Shown: one piece after another, positions 43,793-55,129 of the stretch | Layout: each line of letters opens with the position of its first letter | How positions within the stretch are numbered: position 1 is the first letter of the stretch | Assembly: GCA_031761405.1 (NCBI GenBank) | Contig: JASEVX010000003.1 | Coordinates: forward strand, 13,416,510-13,480,509 | Source of the DNA: Serripes groenlandicus | Lineage: Eukaryota; Mollusca; Bivalvia; Cardiida; Cardiidae | Direction: 5' to 3' | DNA length: 64,000 nucleotides | Translations under genes and position numbers: made by a program | Notes under the pieces: model-generated | Seen by the model: only the letters and a program-made list of their open reading frames with translations | The model's database searches: none | Told to the model about the DNA's origin: nothing

Positions 43793-46716
43793 AACAAGAG
43801 CTGTCAGAGGACAGCATGCTCGACTTTTTTGTGATTGCCAATAAAACAAAACTTTTTTGGGTGATAGAGAAAACATAACCAAGTACTTTATCATATTATT
43901 TATAAGCAAAGTACTTTATAAGTCGAAAAAGAGTCATAATTCTTACAAAAACCTTTACTGGATTATGCACTCTTGACTGTTGGTGGAGGTAATGGAGGTA
44001 AAAAGATTTTTGTAAGTGTTTAAGCTATATCTCTTATTGTTTTGAAAAACATTGATTTGGTATGAAGAACTTAACCAAAATTATAAATAAAAAAAGGCCA
44101 CACAATTATTAAAGAAAACTTGACAGAGTTATGTACCCTTGTCTGTTGATGGAGGGAATGATGATAAATAGAAATTGTAAGTTTATAAGCTAAATCACTA
44201 ATGGTTTTGAAAAAAAAGTGGAGTGGTATGAAAAACTTAACCAAAATTCTAAGTAAAAAAAGGGCCATAATTCTGACAAAAATCTTGACAGAGTTATATA
44301 TTCTTGTCTGTTGATGGAAGTTTTGATGGTGAATAAGTGTTGTAAGTTTCGAAGCCATATCTCTAATGGTTTTGAAAAAAAGTGAATTGGTACAAAAAAC
44401 TTAACCAAAATTCTTAGTAAAAAAGGGCCATAATTCTTACAAAAACCTCGAGAGAGTTATGTACTCTTGTCTGTTGATGGAGGAAATGATGGTGAAAAAG
44501 TGTTGTAAGTTTCAAAGCAACATCTGTAATGGTTTTGAAAAAAAGTAAATTGGTACAAAAAACTTAACTGAAATTCCAAGTCGAAAAAGGGCCATAATTC
44601 TTACAAAATATTGACAGAGTTGTGAACTCTTGTCTGTTGATGCCGTTAATGATGGTGAACAAGTGGTGAACAAGTGTTGTAAGTTTCGAAGCCATATCTG
44701 TAATGGTTTTGAAAATAAGTAAATTGGTACAAAAAACTAAACCAAGTCGAAAAAGGGCCATAATTCTTACAAACATCTTGACAGAGTTATGTACATTTGT
44801 CTGTTGATAGATGTATTGATGGTGAATACGTGATGTAAGTTGCAAAGCAATATGTGTAATGGTTTTGAAAACAAGAGGGCCATGATGGCCCTTGAATCGC
44901 TAACCTGATTTTTTTATTTTTTTTCACTTTAGCTATATAAGCCTCGCCCCCTGGCAGCAAGTTTCCGACCAATCAACTTGGCTTGAAGGAATCTGATAGA
45001 AGGTCACCCTAGGAACATTTCTACAAAATTATTTGAAAGTCGGCCAGATACTTTTGGAGGAGAAGATTTTTTTAAGTTTTCACTATAGCCATATAATGCA
45101 AAATAGCCCTGCCTACTGGCGGCCATGTTTTTTGAAGGAATCTGATAGAGGGTCACTTAAGAAACATTTCTACAAAATTATTTGAAAATCTGCCAACCAA
45201 TTTGGGAGAAGAAGAATTTTGAAGTTTTTTCGGTTTCGTTGCCATGGAAACCAGAATTTTGCATGGATCCCAAAAATTTGAAGGAATTCTGGTGAGGTCA
45301 ATGAGAGGATGCTTTCTGTGAAGTTTCATCCCAATTGACCCACTGGTTACTGAGGAGAAGATGTTGAAGATGTTTTAAGTTTTCACTTTGGCCATATAAG
45401 GCAAAATAGCCCCGCCCCCTGGCGACCATGTTTTTTGACCAATCAACATGGCTTGAAGGAATCTGATAGAGGATTACCCAAGGAACATTTCTACAAAATT
45501 ATTTGAAAATCGGCCTGACACTTTTGGAGAAGAAGATTTTTTAAGTTTGCACTATAGCCATATAAGGCAAAATAGCCCCGCCCCCTCTGGCGGCCATGTT
45601 TTTCGACCAATCAACATGGCTTGAAGGAATCTGATAGAGGGTCACCCAAGGAACATTTCTACAAAATTATTTGAAAATCGGCCTTACACTTTCGGAGGAG
45701 AAGATTTTTTAAGTTTTCACTATAGCCATATAAGGCAAAATAGCCCCGCCCCCCCTGGCGGCCATGTTTTTCGACCAATCAACACGGCTTGAAGGAATCT
45801 GATAGAGGGTCATCCAAGGAACATTTCTACAAAATTATTTGAAAATCTGCCAACCAATTTGGGAGAAGAAGAATTTTGAAGTTTTTTCGGTTTCGTTGCC
45901 ATGGAAACCAGAATTTTGCATGGATCCCAAACATTTGAAGGAATTCTGGTGAGGTCAATGAGAGGATGCTTTCTGTGAAGTTTCATCCAAATTGACCCAC
46001 TGGTTACTGAGGAGAAGAAGTTGACGCACGACGGACGACGGACGACACACGACGGACGACGGACGCCGGACAAAAGGCGATCACAATAACTCACCTTGAG
46101 CAAAGCTCAGGTGAGCTAAAAAGTAAATTGGTACAAAAAACTTAACCAAAATTCTAAGTAAAAAAAGAGCCATAATTCTTACAAAAATCTTGACAGAGTT
46201 ATGTACTCTTGTCTGTTGATGGAGTTAATGATGGTGAATAAGTGTTGCAAGTTTCGAAGCCATATCTGTAATGGTTTTGAAAATAAGTAAATTGGTACAA
46301 AAAACTTAACCATGGCAAAATTCTAAGTCGAAAAGGGCCATAATTCTTACAATAATCTTGACAGAGTTATGTACTCTTGACTGTTGATAGAAGTAATGAT
46401 GATGAATAAGCGTTGTAAGTTTCGAAGCCATATCTCTAATGGTTTTGAAAAAAAGTGAATTGGTACAAAAAACTTAACCAAAATTCTTAGTAAAAAAAGG
46501 GCCATAACTCTTACAAAAATCTCGACAGAGTTATGCACTCTTGTCTGTTGATTGAGATAATGATGGTGAATAAGTGTTGTAAGTTTCAAAGCAATATCTG
46601 TAATGGTTTTGACAAAAAAGGGAATTGGTACAAAAACCTTAACCAAGGTGTGACACCAACGCCGACGCCGGGGCGAGTAGTATAGCTAGCCTTTTCTTCG
46701 AAAAGTCGAGCTAAAA
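43793..46716 (-). mobile_element. Hairpin-ended element, GCTCGACTT family, copy 1
   Basis: In element orientation (minus) it starts TTTTTAGCTCGACTTTTCG with an inverted stem, then CGCCCCGGCGTCGGCGTTGG, and runs through ~165-bp cores (GACAGAGTTATGTACTCTTG, AATGGTTTTGAAAA). It ends AGTCGAGCATGC, hairpin GCTGTCCTCTGACAGC, TCTTGTT. It contains the nested copy at 44,870-46,121. Its own insertion into core F leaves only A-run ambiguity at the junction. Confidence 0.8.
44870..46121 (-). mobile_element. GCTCACCTG-family element, copy e, nested
   Basis: Complete: AACAAGAGGGCCATGATGGC at the left and CTCAGGTGAGCTAAAAA at the right, CGGACGACGG tracts before the 5' stem, and ~165-bp cores with GGTCACCCAAGGAACATTTC. 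Flanks TAATGGTTTTGAAA and AGTAAATTGGTAC are contiguous in sister cores of the host element, which proves the insertion. Confidence 0.85.
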
Positions 46717-47137
46717 ATAGCCGGGAGAAAAGCGGTACAGATAGAAATTGAAAGGACAATAACTCTGATGAAAAATCATCGAACCGGAACATGCTGGTTA
46801 TATACATATCGTGTCTTGTTAGTCACGATTCCAATAAAGTTTCATGGATTTCAAGTCAGTGGTTGCTGAAAAATACCCCATACACAAACTCCCAAATAAA
46901 TTGTTATAACAGGGCAATAACTCTGTAAAGATTCATCAAACCGGAACGCGTTTATAAAATGCACATTTGCTTGCCTTACTGAAATTCACCATGAAGCTTA
47001 ATTGAATTCAAATGAGCGGTTGCTAAGAAATAGCCAACATAGAATATAAGTTAAAAGGGCAGTTACCGAAATATGTTGATAATATGCACATCTCCTCTTG
47101 AATTCAGACAAGTCAGTGGTTGCTGGGAAATAGTCTG

Positions 47138-47320
47138 GTTGATTGATTGATTGATTGTTTGGTGTTTTACACTGATTTCAGAACATTTTCAGTTATACAA
47201 TGGCATTTCCTGGATAAGTTACCAGTACTACTGGTCCATTTATCCTAACACCAGCCAGTCAGTCATAATGCTAATCCCACAACCCTGAGCGCTTAAAGGG
47301 AAGCCATTCCTACCATTTTT
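47138..47320 (-). mobile_element. SINE fragment, second family
   Basis: A (TTGA)n tail, TTTGGTGTTTTACACTGATT, TTTTCAGTTATACAATGGCA, TTTCCTGG. The text resembles the fragment at 59,266-59,520 more than the 43-kb SINE. Confidence 0.5.
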
Positions 47321-47470
47321 AAAGTCTTTGTAGAAATATTCCGGACGAAAGCAGGACGGACAGAAACTCGGTGAAAAATCATCAAACCGGAATGTCTGAG
47401 TTTTCGTTTGAGAAAAATTGGGGAAAAACACACAGTATTATAAATAGCCTCTATATGTTTAATATAGTAT

Positions 47471-49244
47471 CAGGGGCGGATCCAGCGGGGGGGTCCGGGG
47501 GGTCAGACCCCCCCTGGAATGGCTAGGACCCCCCCTGGAAAAAAAAAAAAAAAAAAAAAAAAAGCAAAAAAACCATAATTTGTTCATAAAAATACTAAAA
47601 AAACTTAAAACAAACACACAAACAAGAGGGCCATGATGGCCCTGGATCGCTCACCTGATCTATAGGATTCATAATATGAAGCATGTAGATTTTAAGGTAC
47701 AACTAAGGAAAACAACCTCTGCCCCCTGCATGGTGGCCATGTTTTCAACAGATCAGAATTATTTGTGGAGGGTGCCCCAAAGAACATTTGTTCAAAATAA
47801 TTTTCAAATTGAGCCGGCACTTTTGGACAAGAAGATTTTTTAAGATTTGGCAATTTTCCCCTTTTCTGATGCCGCAGCAACCAAAGTTCTACTTGAAATT
47901 AAATTCTTTGAACAATTTTGAAAGGGGACCACCTAAGGACCATCCTGTGAAGTAATTTTGAAATCTGGCTAGTATTTTTGGACAAGATTTTTTTTAACAA
48001 TGCACATATAAGGAAAACAAGCCCCGCCCCCTTGCAGCCATGTTTTTCAACGGATTGAAAATATTTGAACAATCTTGGTAGAGGGTGCCTTACGAAACAT
48101 TTGTGCAAATTAATTTTCAAATCGGGCCAAGCAATTTTGTACAAGAAGATTTTTTAAGATTTGGCAATTTACCTCTTTTCTGATGCCGCAGCAACCAAAA
48201 TTGTACTTCGAATTAAATTCTTTGAACAACTTTGAAAGGGGACCACCTAAGGACCATTCCTGTGAAGTTATTTTGAAATCTGGCCAGTACTTTTGGACAA
48301 GAAGATTTTTAAAGTTTTAGCAATGTACATATAAGGAAAACAAGCCCCGCCCCGTTGCGGCCATGTTTTTCAACGGATCGGAAATAATTAAACAATCTTC
48401 ATAGAGGGTGCCCTTAGGAACATAAATTTTGTGCAAAATAATTTTTAAATCGGGCCAGTACCTTTGGACAAGAAGTTTTTGTAAGATTTGGCAATTTTCC
48501 CATTTTCTTATGCCGCAGCAACCAAAGCTCTACTTGGAATTAAATTCTTTGAACAACATTGAAAGGGGACCACCTTAGGACCATTTCTGTGAAATTATTT
48601 TGAAATCTGGCCAGTACTTTTGAACAAGAAGATTTTTAAAGTTTTAACAATGCACATATAAGGAAAACAAGCCCCACCTGCTTGCGGCCATGTTTTTCAA
48701 CGGATCGAAAATATTTGAACAAGCTTGGTAGAGGGTGCCCTAAGGAACATTTGTGCAAAATAATTTTCAAATCGGGCCAGCACATTTGGACAAGAAGATT
48801 TTTTAAGATTTGGCAATTTTCCCCTTTTCTGATGCCGCAACAGCCAAAGTTCTACTTGGAATGAAATTCTTTGAACAATTTTGAAAGGGGACCACCTAAG
48901 GACCATTCCTGTGAAGTTATTTTGAAATCTGTCTATTGGTTTAGTAGAAGAAGTCATTTGTAGGAAATTGTTAACAGACGGACGGACGGACAGACGACGA
49001 CGACGACGACGACGACGGACGCCGGACATTCAGTGATCACAAAAGCTCACCTTGCACTTCGTGCATAGGTGAGCTAAAAACAGATCTATGTAAGTGGAGA
49101 CCTCCTCGTGGTTAGAACCGGTAACGTTGTAAAACAGATACAAACGGCTAACATCTGCTTGAATGTGGAAAGGGATTGTATTTCTGTAATTTTGTGGGCA
49201 AAAGTTGGACCCCCCCTAGAGAAAAATCCTGGATCCGCCCCTGA
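47471..49244. mobile_element. MITE with 15-bp terminal inverted repeats, carrying copy f
   Basis: CAGGGGCGGATCCAG at 47471 and CTGGATCCGCCCCTG ending at 49244 are perfect inverted repeats, with GGGGGGTC/GACCCCCCC tracts just inside. AGTAT flanks both ends (47466-47470, 49245-49249). CAGGGG-type termini recall hAT elements, but the visible duplication is 5 bp rather than 8. The MITE proper is ~310 bp once copy f is removed. Confidence 0.7.
47621..49080 (-). mobile_element. GCTCACCTG-family element, copy f
   Basis: Left end AACAAGAGGGCCATGATGGC, right end CTTCGTGCATAGGTGAGCTA then AAAAA. It has a (CGA)n/CGGACGGACGG tract near the 5' side. The interior repeats with a period of ~320 bp: GACCATTCCTGTGAAGTTAT near 47,939, 48,251, 48,579 and 48,901. 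That is two ~160-bp sub-cores per unit. Confidence 0.85.
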
Positions 49245-49677
49245 GTATAATAATAAATACATGATACCATATAGATAGGCTATGTATAGTTACACGATCC
49301 CATGTGGGATTCCCCGAATGTTCTCATTCGAAAACATTACGATCATTATTATTACAACATATTAGGACCATATACATAGACTGTTTGTAGTATCTTAACG
49401 AGGTATTGAGTGGTTTATTTTTTCATTTTTTTCTCAAATGAAAACTCGGACGCCTGTGGTTTAAGCACTTTGAATGGACACTTTTACTACATGACAATCA
49501 ATATCTTTGTTTTGCGAACACAGGTCTGACAAAAGAGAACCTACCATATATTTCCGACTTTTTTAATGTTACAATATAGGCATGGAGATATATCACAGAA
49601 AAAGCACTACATCGCATATCACAGCGTTTAAAATGGTGTTGAATGCTATGATTATCTTAAATCATAAAACATATCTT
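49245..49677. other. Unassigned
   Basis: No open frame of note, repeat terminus or RNA recognised. Confidence 0.45.
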
Positions 49678-49925
49678 AAAACAAAAGCGCCGCAAGCGAA
49701 CGCCAACGCTCGTCTACTTTTTTCTATGTCGAAAAAGGGGCATTACTGAATAATTATTTATGCCAGAGTTATGTAACTTGGAATAAAAAGTGTGTTGTTC
49801 CTAGGAACAAGTGTACCAAGTTTCATTTGAAAATGTTGAACGTTAAACGTTTTTTTAATTATGAGGTAATGTTAAGGTTTTGTGACGACGCAGACAATGA
49901 CACCAATGGTATCATAAAATAGTTG
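49678..49925 (-). mobile_element. GCTCG-family fragment
   Basis: AACAAAAGCGCCGCAAGCG, continuing to AACGCTCGTCTAC, is a diverged 3' end of the GCTCGACTT kind. The far side has GACGACGCAGACAATGACAC, matching the 5'-subterminal CCGACGACACCAGGG text at 55.75 kb. Most of the interior is one core. Confidence 0.55.
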
Positions 49926-49959
49926 CAGGTCATTAAAAAAACTCTCGATCAATGCAACT

Positions 49960-51560
49960 TGAAGTTGTTCCATTTAAGGTGAATATGTAATATAAGAACA
50001 ACATGTTCTTGCCCCTAGGGTCCATGTTTAGTAACCTTTCACTTTGTAGATGGCCACATAAGAAACATTGCTACAATATGGTCTTGAAACAAGAAGGCCT
50101 GGACCGCTCACCTAAGTTATGCCTACCCCATTGCCAATCATAACAACTCAGTTTATGTTTATGGTCAGGTAAGCTAAAACTAGAATGTTAACAAGATTTC
50201 CCTTCAATTTTGTCTAGTGACCTTGTTTTTTACTGGACATGACCCATATTCAGACATAGCCTAGATATCACCAAAACACCCTTTCTGACAAAGTTTCAAC
50301 ATGCTCAAGTTCAAAATACAGCTTGAACTGGTGGCCTAGTTTATAAACTGATATGACCTATATTCTTATGTGGCCTAGGTATCATCAAGACAAACATTCT
50401 GACAAGGTCTCAACCTGCTGAAGTATAACAAGTGGTGTTAACAACATTTTTCTCAAATTTGGCCTTGTGACCTATTTTTTGACCGGACATGATCTATATT
50501 CGATCTATATTCGAACTGATCCTGGATTTCATGAAGACAATTATTTGGACAAAGTTTTCAAATGTTGCTTTCAGAGTATTAACAGGATTTTCCTTCAATT
50601 TTACCTAATGACCTTGTGTTTTGATCCAGCATGACCTATATTTGAACTTGGCCGTATTATATAATCAAGGCCAACATTCTGACAGCGTTTCCAGCCGCTG
50701 AAGCAAAAATAGGTCCTCTGGAGTGTTAACAAGATTCTTTTTCAATTTGACCCAGTGACCTATTTTTTGTTTTGACAAGACATTACCTTTATTTGAGCCT
50801 AAATATCAGCAAGACAATTATCCTGACAAAGTTTCAACATGCTCAAATTATAAATGTGGTCTCCAGAGTGTTAACTTAATTTTCCTTTAATATCGACTTT
50901 GTGATCTAGTTTTTGACTTCACATGACCCAGTTTTGAACTTAGCCAAGATTTGATCGAGATATTTGTTCTGATAAACTTTCATAAAGATTGGGTGCAAAA
51001 TAATGCATGTAGAATGTTAACAAGGCAGTTTTGGATGATGGAATACAGATAAAATGTGATCGCATTAACTCACCTTGAGCAATTCCGTTCAGGCGAGCTA
51101 AAAAAAAAAAGGCAAGAATATTAAAAGTTTTGTCATTTTACTCCTTTTGATAAAAAGAAATGGCTTTAAGAGATTCATCTGAAGAACAGTTCTACTAACT
51201 TTTAACCAATCAATATGACTTGAACAATCTTAGTCGATTGTCAAATAAAGAACATTGCTGCTTAATGATCCTTAAAATCAGACAAGTACTTCAGAGCAGA
51301 ACAGTATTAAAGTTGTGTCTTTTTTACCCCTTTTCTTATGCTGCATGACAGCCATGCTTATTAACCAATATATATGAATTTGAAAATACTTGTAGAGTGT
51401 CATCTAAGAATGATTTCTGTCAAATTGTCTTGATATCAGACACACACTTTCAGAGCAGGAGAGTGTTTGAAGATTTGACCTTTCATTTCCATTTTTAATT
51501 CCTGTAGATCCAAGCGTTATAAAAGAAGAAAAAACATTTTAAACAAGCATTTTCAGTGAA
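49960..51560. repeat. Host cores (~165 bp) flanking copy h
   Basis: AAGAAACATTGCTACAATATGG before and AAAGAACATTGCTGCTTAATG after the inserted copy h belong to the same core type, with CAGACAAGTACTTCAGAGCAG repeated at ~51,280 and ~51,450. Confidence 0.5.
50088..51105 (-). mobile_element. GCTCACCTG-family element, copy h
   Basis: Left end AACAAGAAGGCCTGGACCGC, TCACCTAAG; right end TCACCTTGAGCAATTCCGTT, CAGGCGAGCTAAAAA. It holds about five ~155-bp cores of the CTAGTTTTTGACCGGACATG type. Confidence 0.75.
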
Positions 51561-51674
51561 AAGATATCGACTGGGATTACTTTATCATAAAATATTTTAA
51601 TGAAATAAATCAGAGGGACGATTAAATAAAACTGTATTTTCCGAAACTGCTCACTCGGGAACATCAATTATTGC

Positions 51675-51742
51675 AAAATAGTGCAGTCCAAGATAAGACG
51701 CCACCTTTAAAAGCGGCGTCTTATCTGGAACTGCACTATTTT
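51675..51742. other. Near-perfect 28-bp hairpin
   Basis: Arms at 51675-51702 and 51715-51742 (AAAATAGTGCAGT, AGATAAGACGCC) pair over ~26 of 28 positions, with a 12-nt loop ACCTTTAAAAGC. It stands outside any element I could delimit. Confidence 0.75.
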
Positions 51743-51959
51743 CAACAGAGTATTTATGCGGTGAAAGGATTAATAATCAATATTACAAAACTAAAGGGGT
51801 GTCATTTGTTATTTCTTAAATAACACAGGAAAAATGTGAATACTAGGTTTTGCTTCTTAAACCAACAGTGACACAAATACAATAGATATCTTTACTCTTC
51901 TTAAAGTGGAGCTAAAATGCATGGATAATTATGTATCAGACAGTGTTATAATAAATGTA

Positions 51960-52497
51960 AATGATATGATACCATATTTATTCAGAAGTTCATTGCAGGA
52001 TGTTGGTTCATATCACATTCAAGTTTCATCAAATTCTAGCAGCTAGTTACTGAGAAATAACTGTAGGCGTGGATTTTTTAATAAATCAGGGGCAATAACT
52101 CTAAAAAAAATTAAGGAATCCAAAAAAGAGTTGGAGGGGAATAATGGCAGGAAGTTGGTTAATATTACATTCAAGTTTCATCAAATTCTAGCCGCTAGTT
52201 ACTGAGAAACGGCTGCGAACGATGATTTTTTAATAAATCAAGGGAAATAACTCTAAGAAAAATTGACTAATCCAAATGAAAAATGAACAGGCATCATCCC
52301 AGTATAGTGGTTCATATTTATTATATAAGTTTCATGAAATTCTACCCGCTAGTTACTGAGAAATGGCTGAAAACGTAGGTTTTTCAAAAAATCAAGGGCA
52401 ATAACTCCAAGGAAAATTGACTAATAAAAAAAACCCGGACGGACGGACGGACAGCGCCATTTCAATATCCCCCTCCCTATTTCATAGGCGGGGGATA
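51960..52497 (-). mobile_element. Hairpin-ended element, ATCCCCC family
   Basis: The right (5') end folds as ATCCCCCGCCTATGAAATAG, GGAGGGGGAT. GGACGGACGGACGGAC lies just inside. Three ~153-bp cores contain AAGTTTCATCAAATTCTAGC and GCTAGTTACTGAGAAA (52,020, 52,172, 52,327). The left end was not found. Confidence 0.65.
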
Positions 52498-54430
52498 ACA
52501 AGATGACCATGATGGTCCTATATCGCTCACCTGATTTAATCAAACTTAAAAAGTTTTCAGTGTTCTTTCCCCTATATGAGTCAATGACAAGTGACCCCCG
52601 GGGAGGGGTCATGTTTGACCCCAGGGCTATAATTTGAACAATCTTTGTAGAGGTCCGCTAGATGATCCTACATACCAAATATCTTTTAGACAAGAAGATT
52701 TTTAAAGTTTTTTACCTATCTATGTAAAACAAGTGACCTCCAGGGAGGTGTCATTTTTTACCCCATGGCTATAATTTGAACAATCTTGGTAGAGGTCCAC
52801 TAGATGATGCTTCATACTAAATATCAAAGGCCAGGCCCCTCTACTTTTAAACAAGAAGATTTTTAAAGTTTTTCCCCTAAATGAGTCTATATCAAACAAG
52901 GGATCCCCGGGTTGGGGTCATTTTTGACCCCATGGCTATAATTTGAACAATCTTGGTAGAGGTCCACTAGATAATGCTACATACCAAATATCAAAGACCT
53001 TGGCCCTCTTCTTATAGACAAGAAGATTTTTAAAAAAAATTCTCTATGAGTCTATGGAGAACAAGACTTAGTGACCCCCGGGGAGGGGTCATTTTTGACC
53101 CCAGGGCTATAATTTAAACAATCTTTGTAGAGGTCCACAATGATGCTACATACCAAATATCAGAGGCCCGGGCTTTCTACTTTTAGACAAGAAGATTTTT
53201 AAAGTTTTTTCCGTATACGAGTCCAGATATGCGATATTTTCCTGAAGCCAAATAGGGAGATTTGGTATTTTTGGTAGGATGATTGGTGTTCCAAAGAGGG
53301 AGCTTTTTTCGCTGCAAGATTTTCTGCGATCGGTCACATTACTTTTCATTTGAAGCTAAAATAGGGTCAAATCAAGCAGGGTTAACTTGCCCTAAGGGAG
53401 TCTATGTAAAACAAGTGACCCCCAGAGAGTGGTCATTTTTGACCACAGGGCTATAATTTGAACAAGCTTGGTAGAGGTCCACTAGATGATGCTGCATACC
53501 AAATATCTTTTAGACAAGAAGACTTTTTAGGTATTTTCCATATATGAGTCTATGTTAAACAAGTAACCACTGGGGAGGGGTCAATTTTGAATTTGAACAA
53601 TCTAGATAGAGGTCCACTAGATGATGCTACATACCAAATATCAAAGGCCTGGGCCTTTTACTTTGAGACAAAAAGATTTTTTAAGTTTTTTCTCTATATG
53701 AGTCTATGAAAAACAATAGACCCAAGGGGAGGGGTCATTTTTGACCCCAGGGCTATAATTTGAATAATCTTGGTAGAGGTCCACAATCATGCTACATACC
53801 CAATATCAAAGGCCTGGGCCCTCTACTTTTAGACAAAAAGATTTTTTAAGTTTTTCTCTATATGAGTCTATGTAAAACAAGTGACCCCCCGGGGAGGGCT
53901 CATTTTTGACCCCAGGGCTATAATTTGAACAATCTTGGTAGAGGTCCACTAGTTGATGCTACATACCAAATGTCAAAGGCCTTGGCCCTCTACTCTTAGA
54001 CAAGAAGATTTTTTAAGGTTTTTTCCCTATATGAGTCTATGAAAAACAAGTGACCCCCGGGGAGGGGTAATTTTTTACCCCAGGGCTATAATTTGAACAA
54101 TTTTGGTAGAGGTTCACTAGATGATGCTACATACCAAATATCAAAGGCATGGGCCTGCTTCTTTCAGACAAGAAGATTTTTTAAGTTTTGGTTAATTTCC
54201 CCTTTTTTGTTGCCGTGGCAACCAAAGTTCTGCATGGAATAGAATTCTTTGAACAAGTTTGAAAGAGATCCACCTAAGGAACATTCCTGTAAAATTATTT
54301 TGAATTTGGTTAATTGGTTTAGGAGGAGAAGTCGTTTGTAGGAAAATGTGAACAGACTGTCGACGACGACGACAACAGACGGTAAGCGATCACAAAAGCT
54401 CACCTTGCACTTCGTGCATAGGTTAGCTAA
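52497..54430 (-). mobile_element. GCTCACCTG-family element, copy g
   Basis: Left end AACAAGATGACCATGATGGT, CCTATATCGCTCACCTG; right end GCTCACCTTGCACTTCGTGC, ATAGGTTAGCTAA. It contains about nine cores of ~166 bp with CCCGGGGAGGGGTCATTTTT, GACCCCAGGGCTATAATTTG and GAGGTCCACTAGATGATGC. The last core (54,190-54,330) is of the copy-f type instead, so two core families occur in one element. Confidence 0.85.
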
Positions 54431-55129
54431 CAAAAGCTGTCCAAAAGACAGCGTGCTCGACTATTCCACCACTTATTAGCTACTGAGATATGGACTATAA
54501 TGCAGTTGTGTGCAATTCATTAATCATAATTTCTTGAAGGGTGATAATTTGCATTATATGCAAGATAGAGTAATCTTACATGATTAGTTACATATGGACT
54601 CTTAATGTAGTTGCAAGCAAAACTTTAACCAGAATTTCTTAGTAAATAAAGGGCCATAATTTATATTATATGCAGGATTGAGTTATATACCTTGATTATT
54701 ACATTAGGTGTAATGGTTGGAAAGGGTTGTTTAAAGTTTCAAGGCCATGCATCAATAAGTTACTAAGATATGGAGATCTCCATGTAGATGCACACTCAAC
54801 TTTAACCAGAATTGTTTAGTAAAAAAAGGGCCATAATTTGCATTATATGCAGGTTACAGTTATACTACTTGATTGTTTACATAGATATGATGTTTAAGCA
54901 GGGTGGTATAAAATGCTTCAAGTAGTTACTAAGATATGGACTATTAATGTAGTAAGTAAAAAAAGGGTCATATATAACTTGCATTCAATGCAGGATAGAG
55001 TTATCTTACTTGATAATTCACATAGGTGTGATAGTTGGGAAGGATTTTATAAAGTTTCAATGCAATGCATCAAGTAATTATTGAAGTATGGACTCTGACT
55101 ATAGTTGCACGCAAAACTTTAACCAGTAA

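Larger units (their letters stand above)
43230..47130. repeat. Host element with ~160-bp 'core F' repeats, split by nested insertions
   Basis: Cores with CAATAACTCTG, AAATCATCGAACCGGAACAT, GATAATATGCACATCTCC and GGTTGCTGAGAAATAGCC lie at 43,230-43,312, 43,579-43,792 and 46,717-47,130. A SINE and a large hairpin-ended element lie between the pieces. Joining 43,792 to 46,717 restores GTTGTTGATGAAAAATAGCC. Confidence 0.7.

Noticed and set aside
47471..49244. Firm assignment to hAT
   Set aside because: The termini resemble hAT MITEs, but the duplication seen is 5 bp, so the superfamily is left open.
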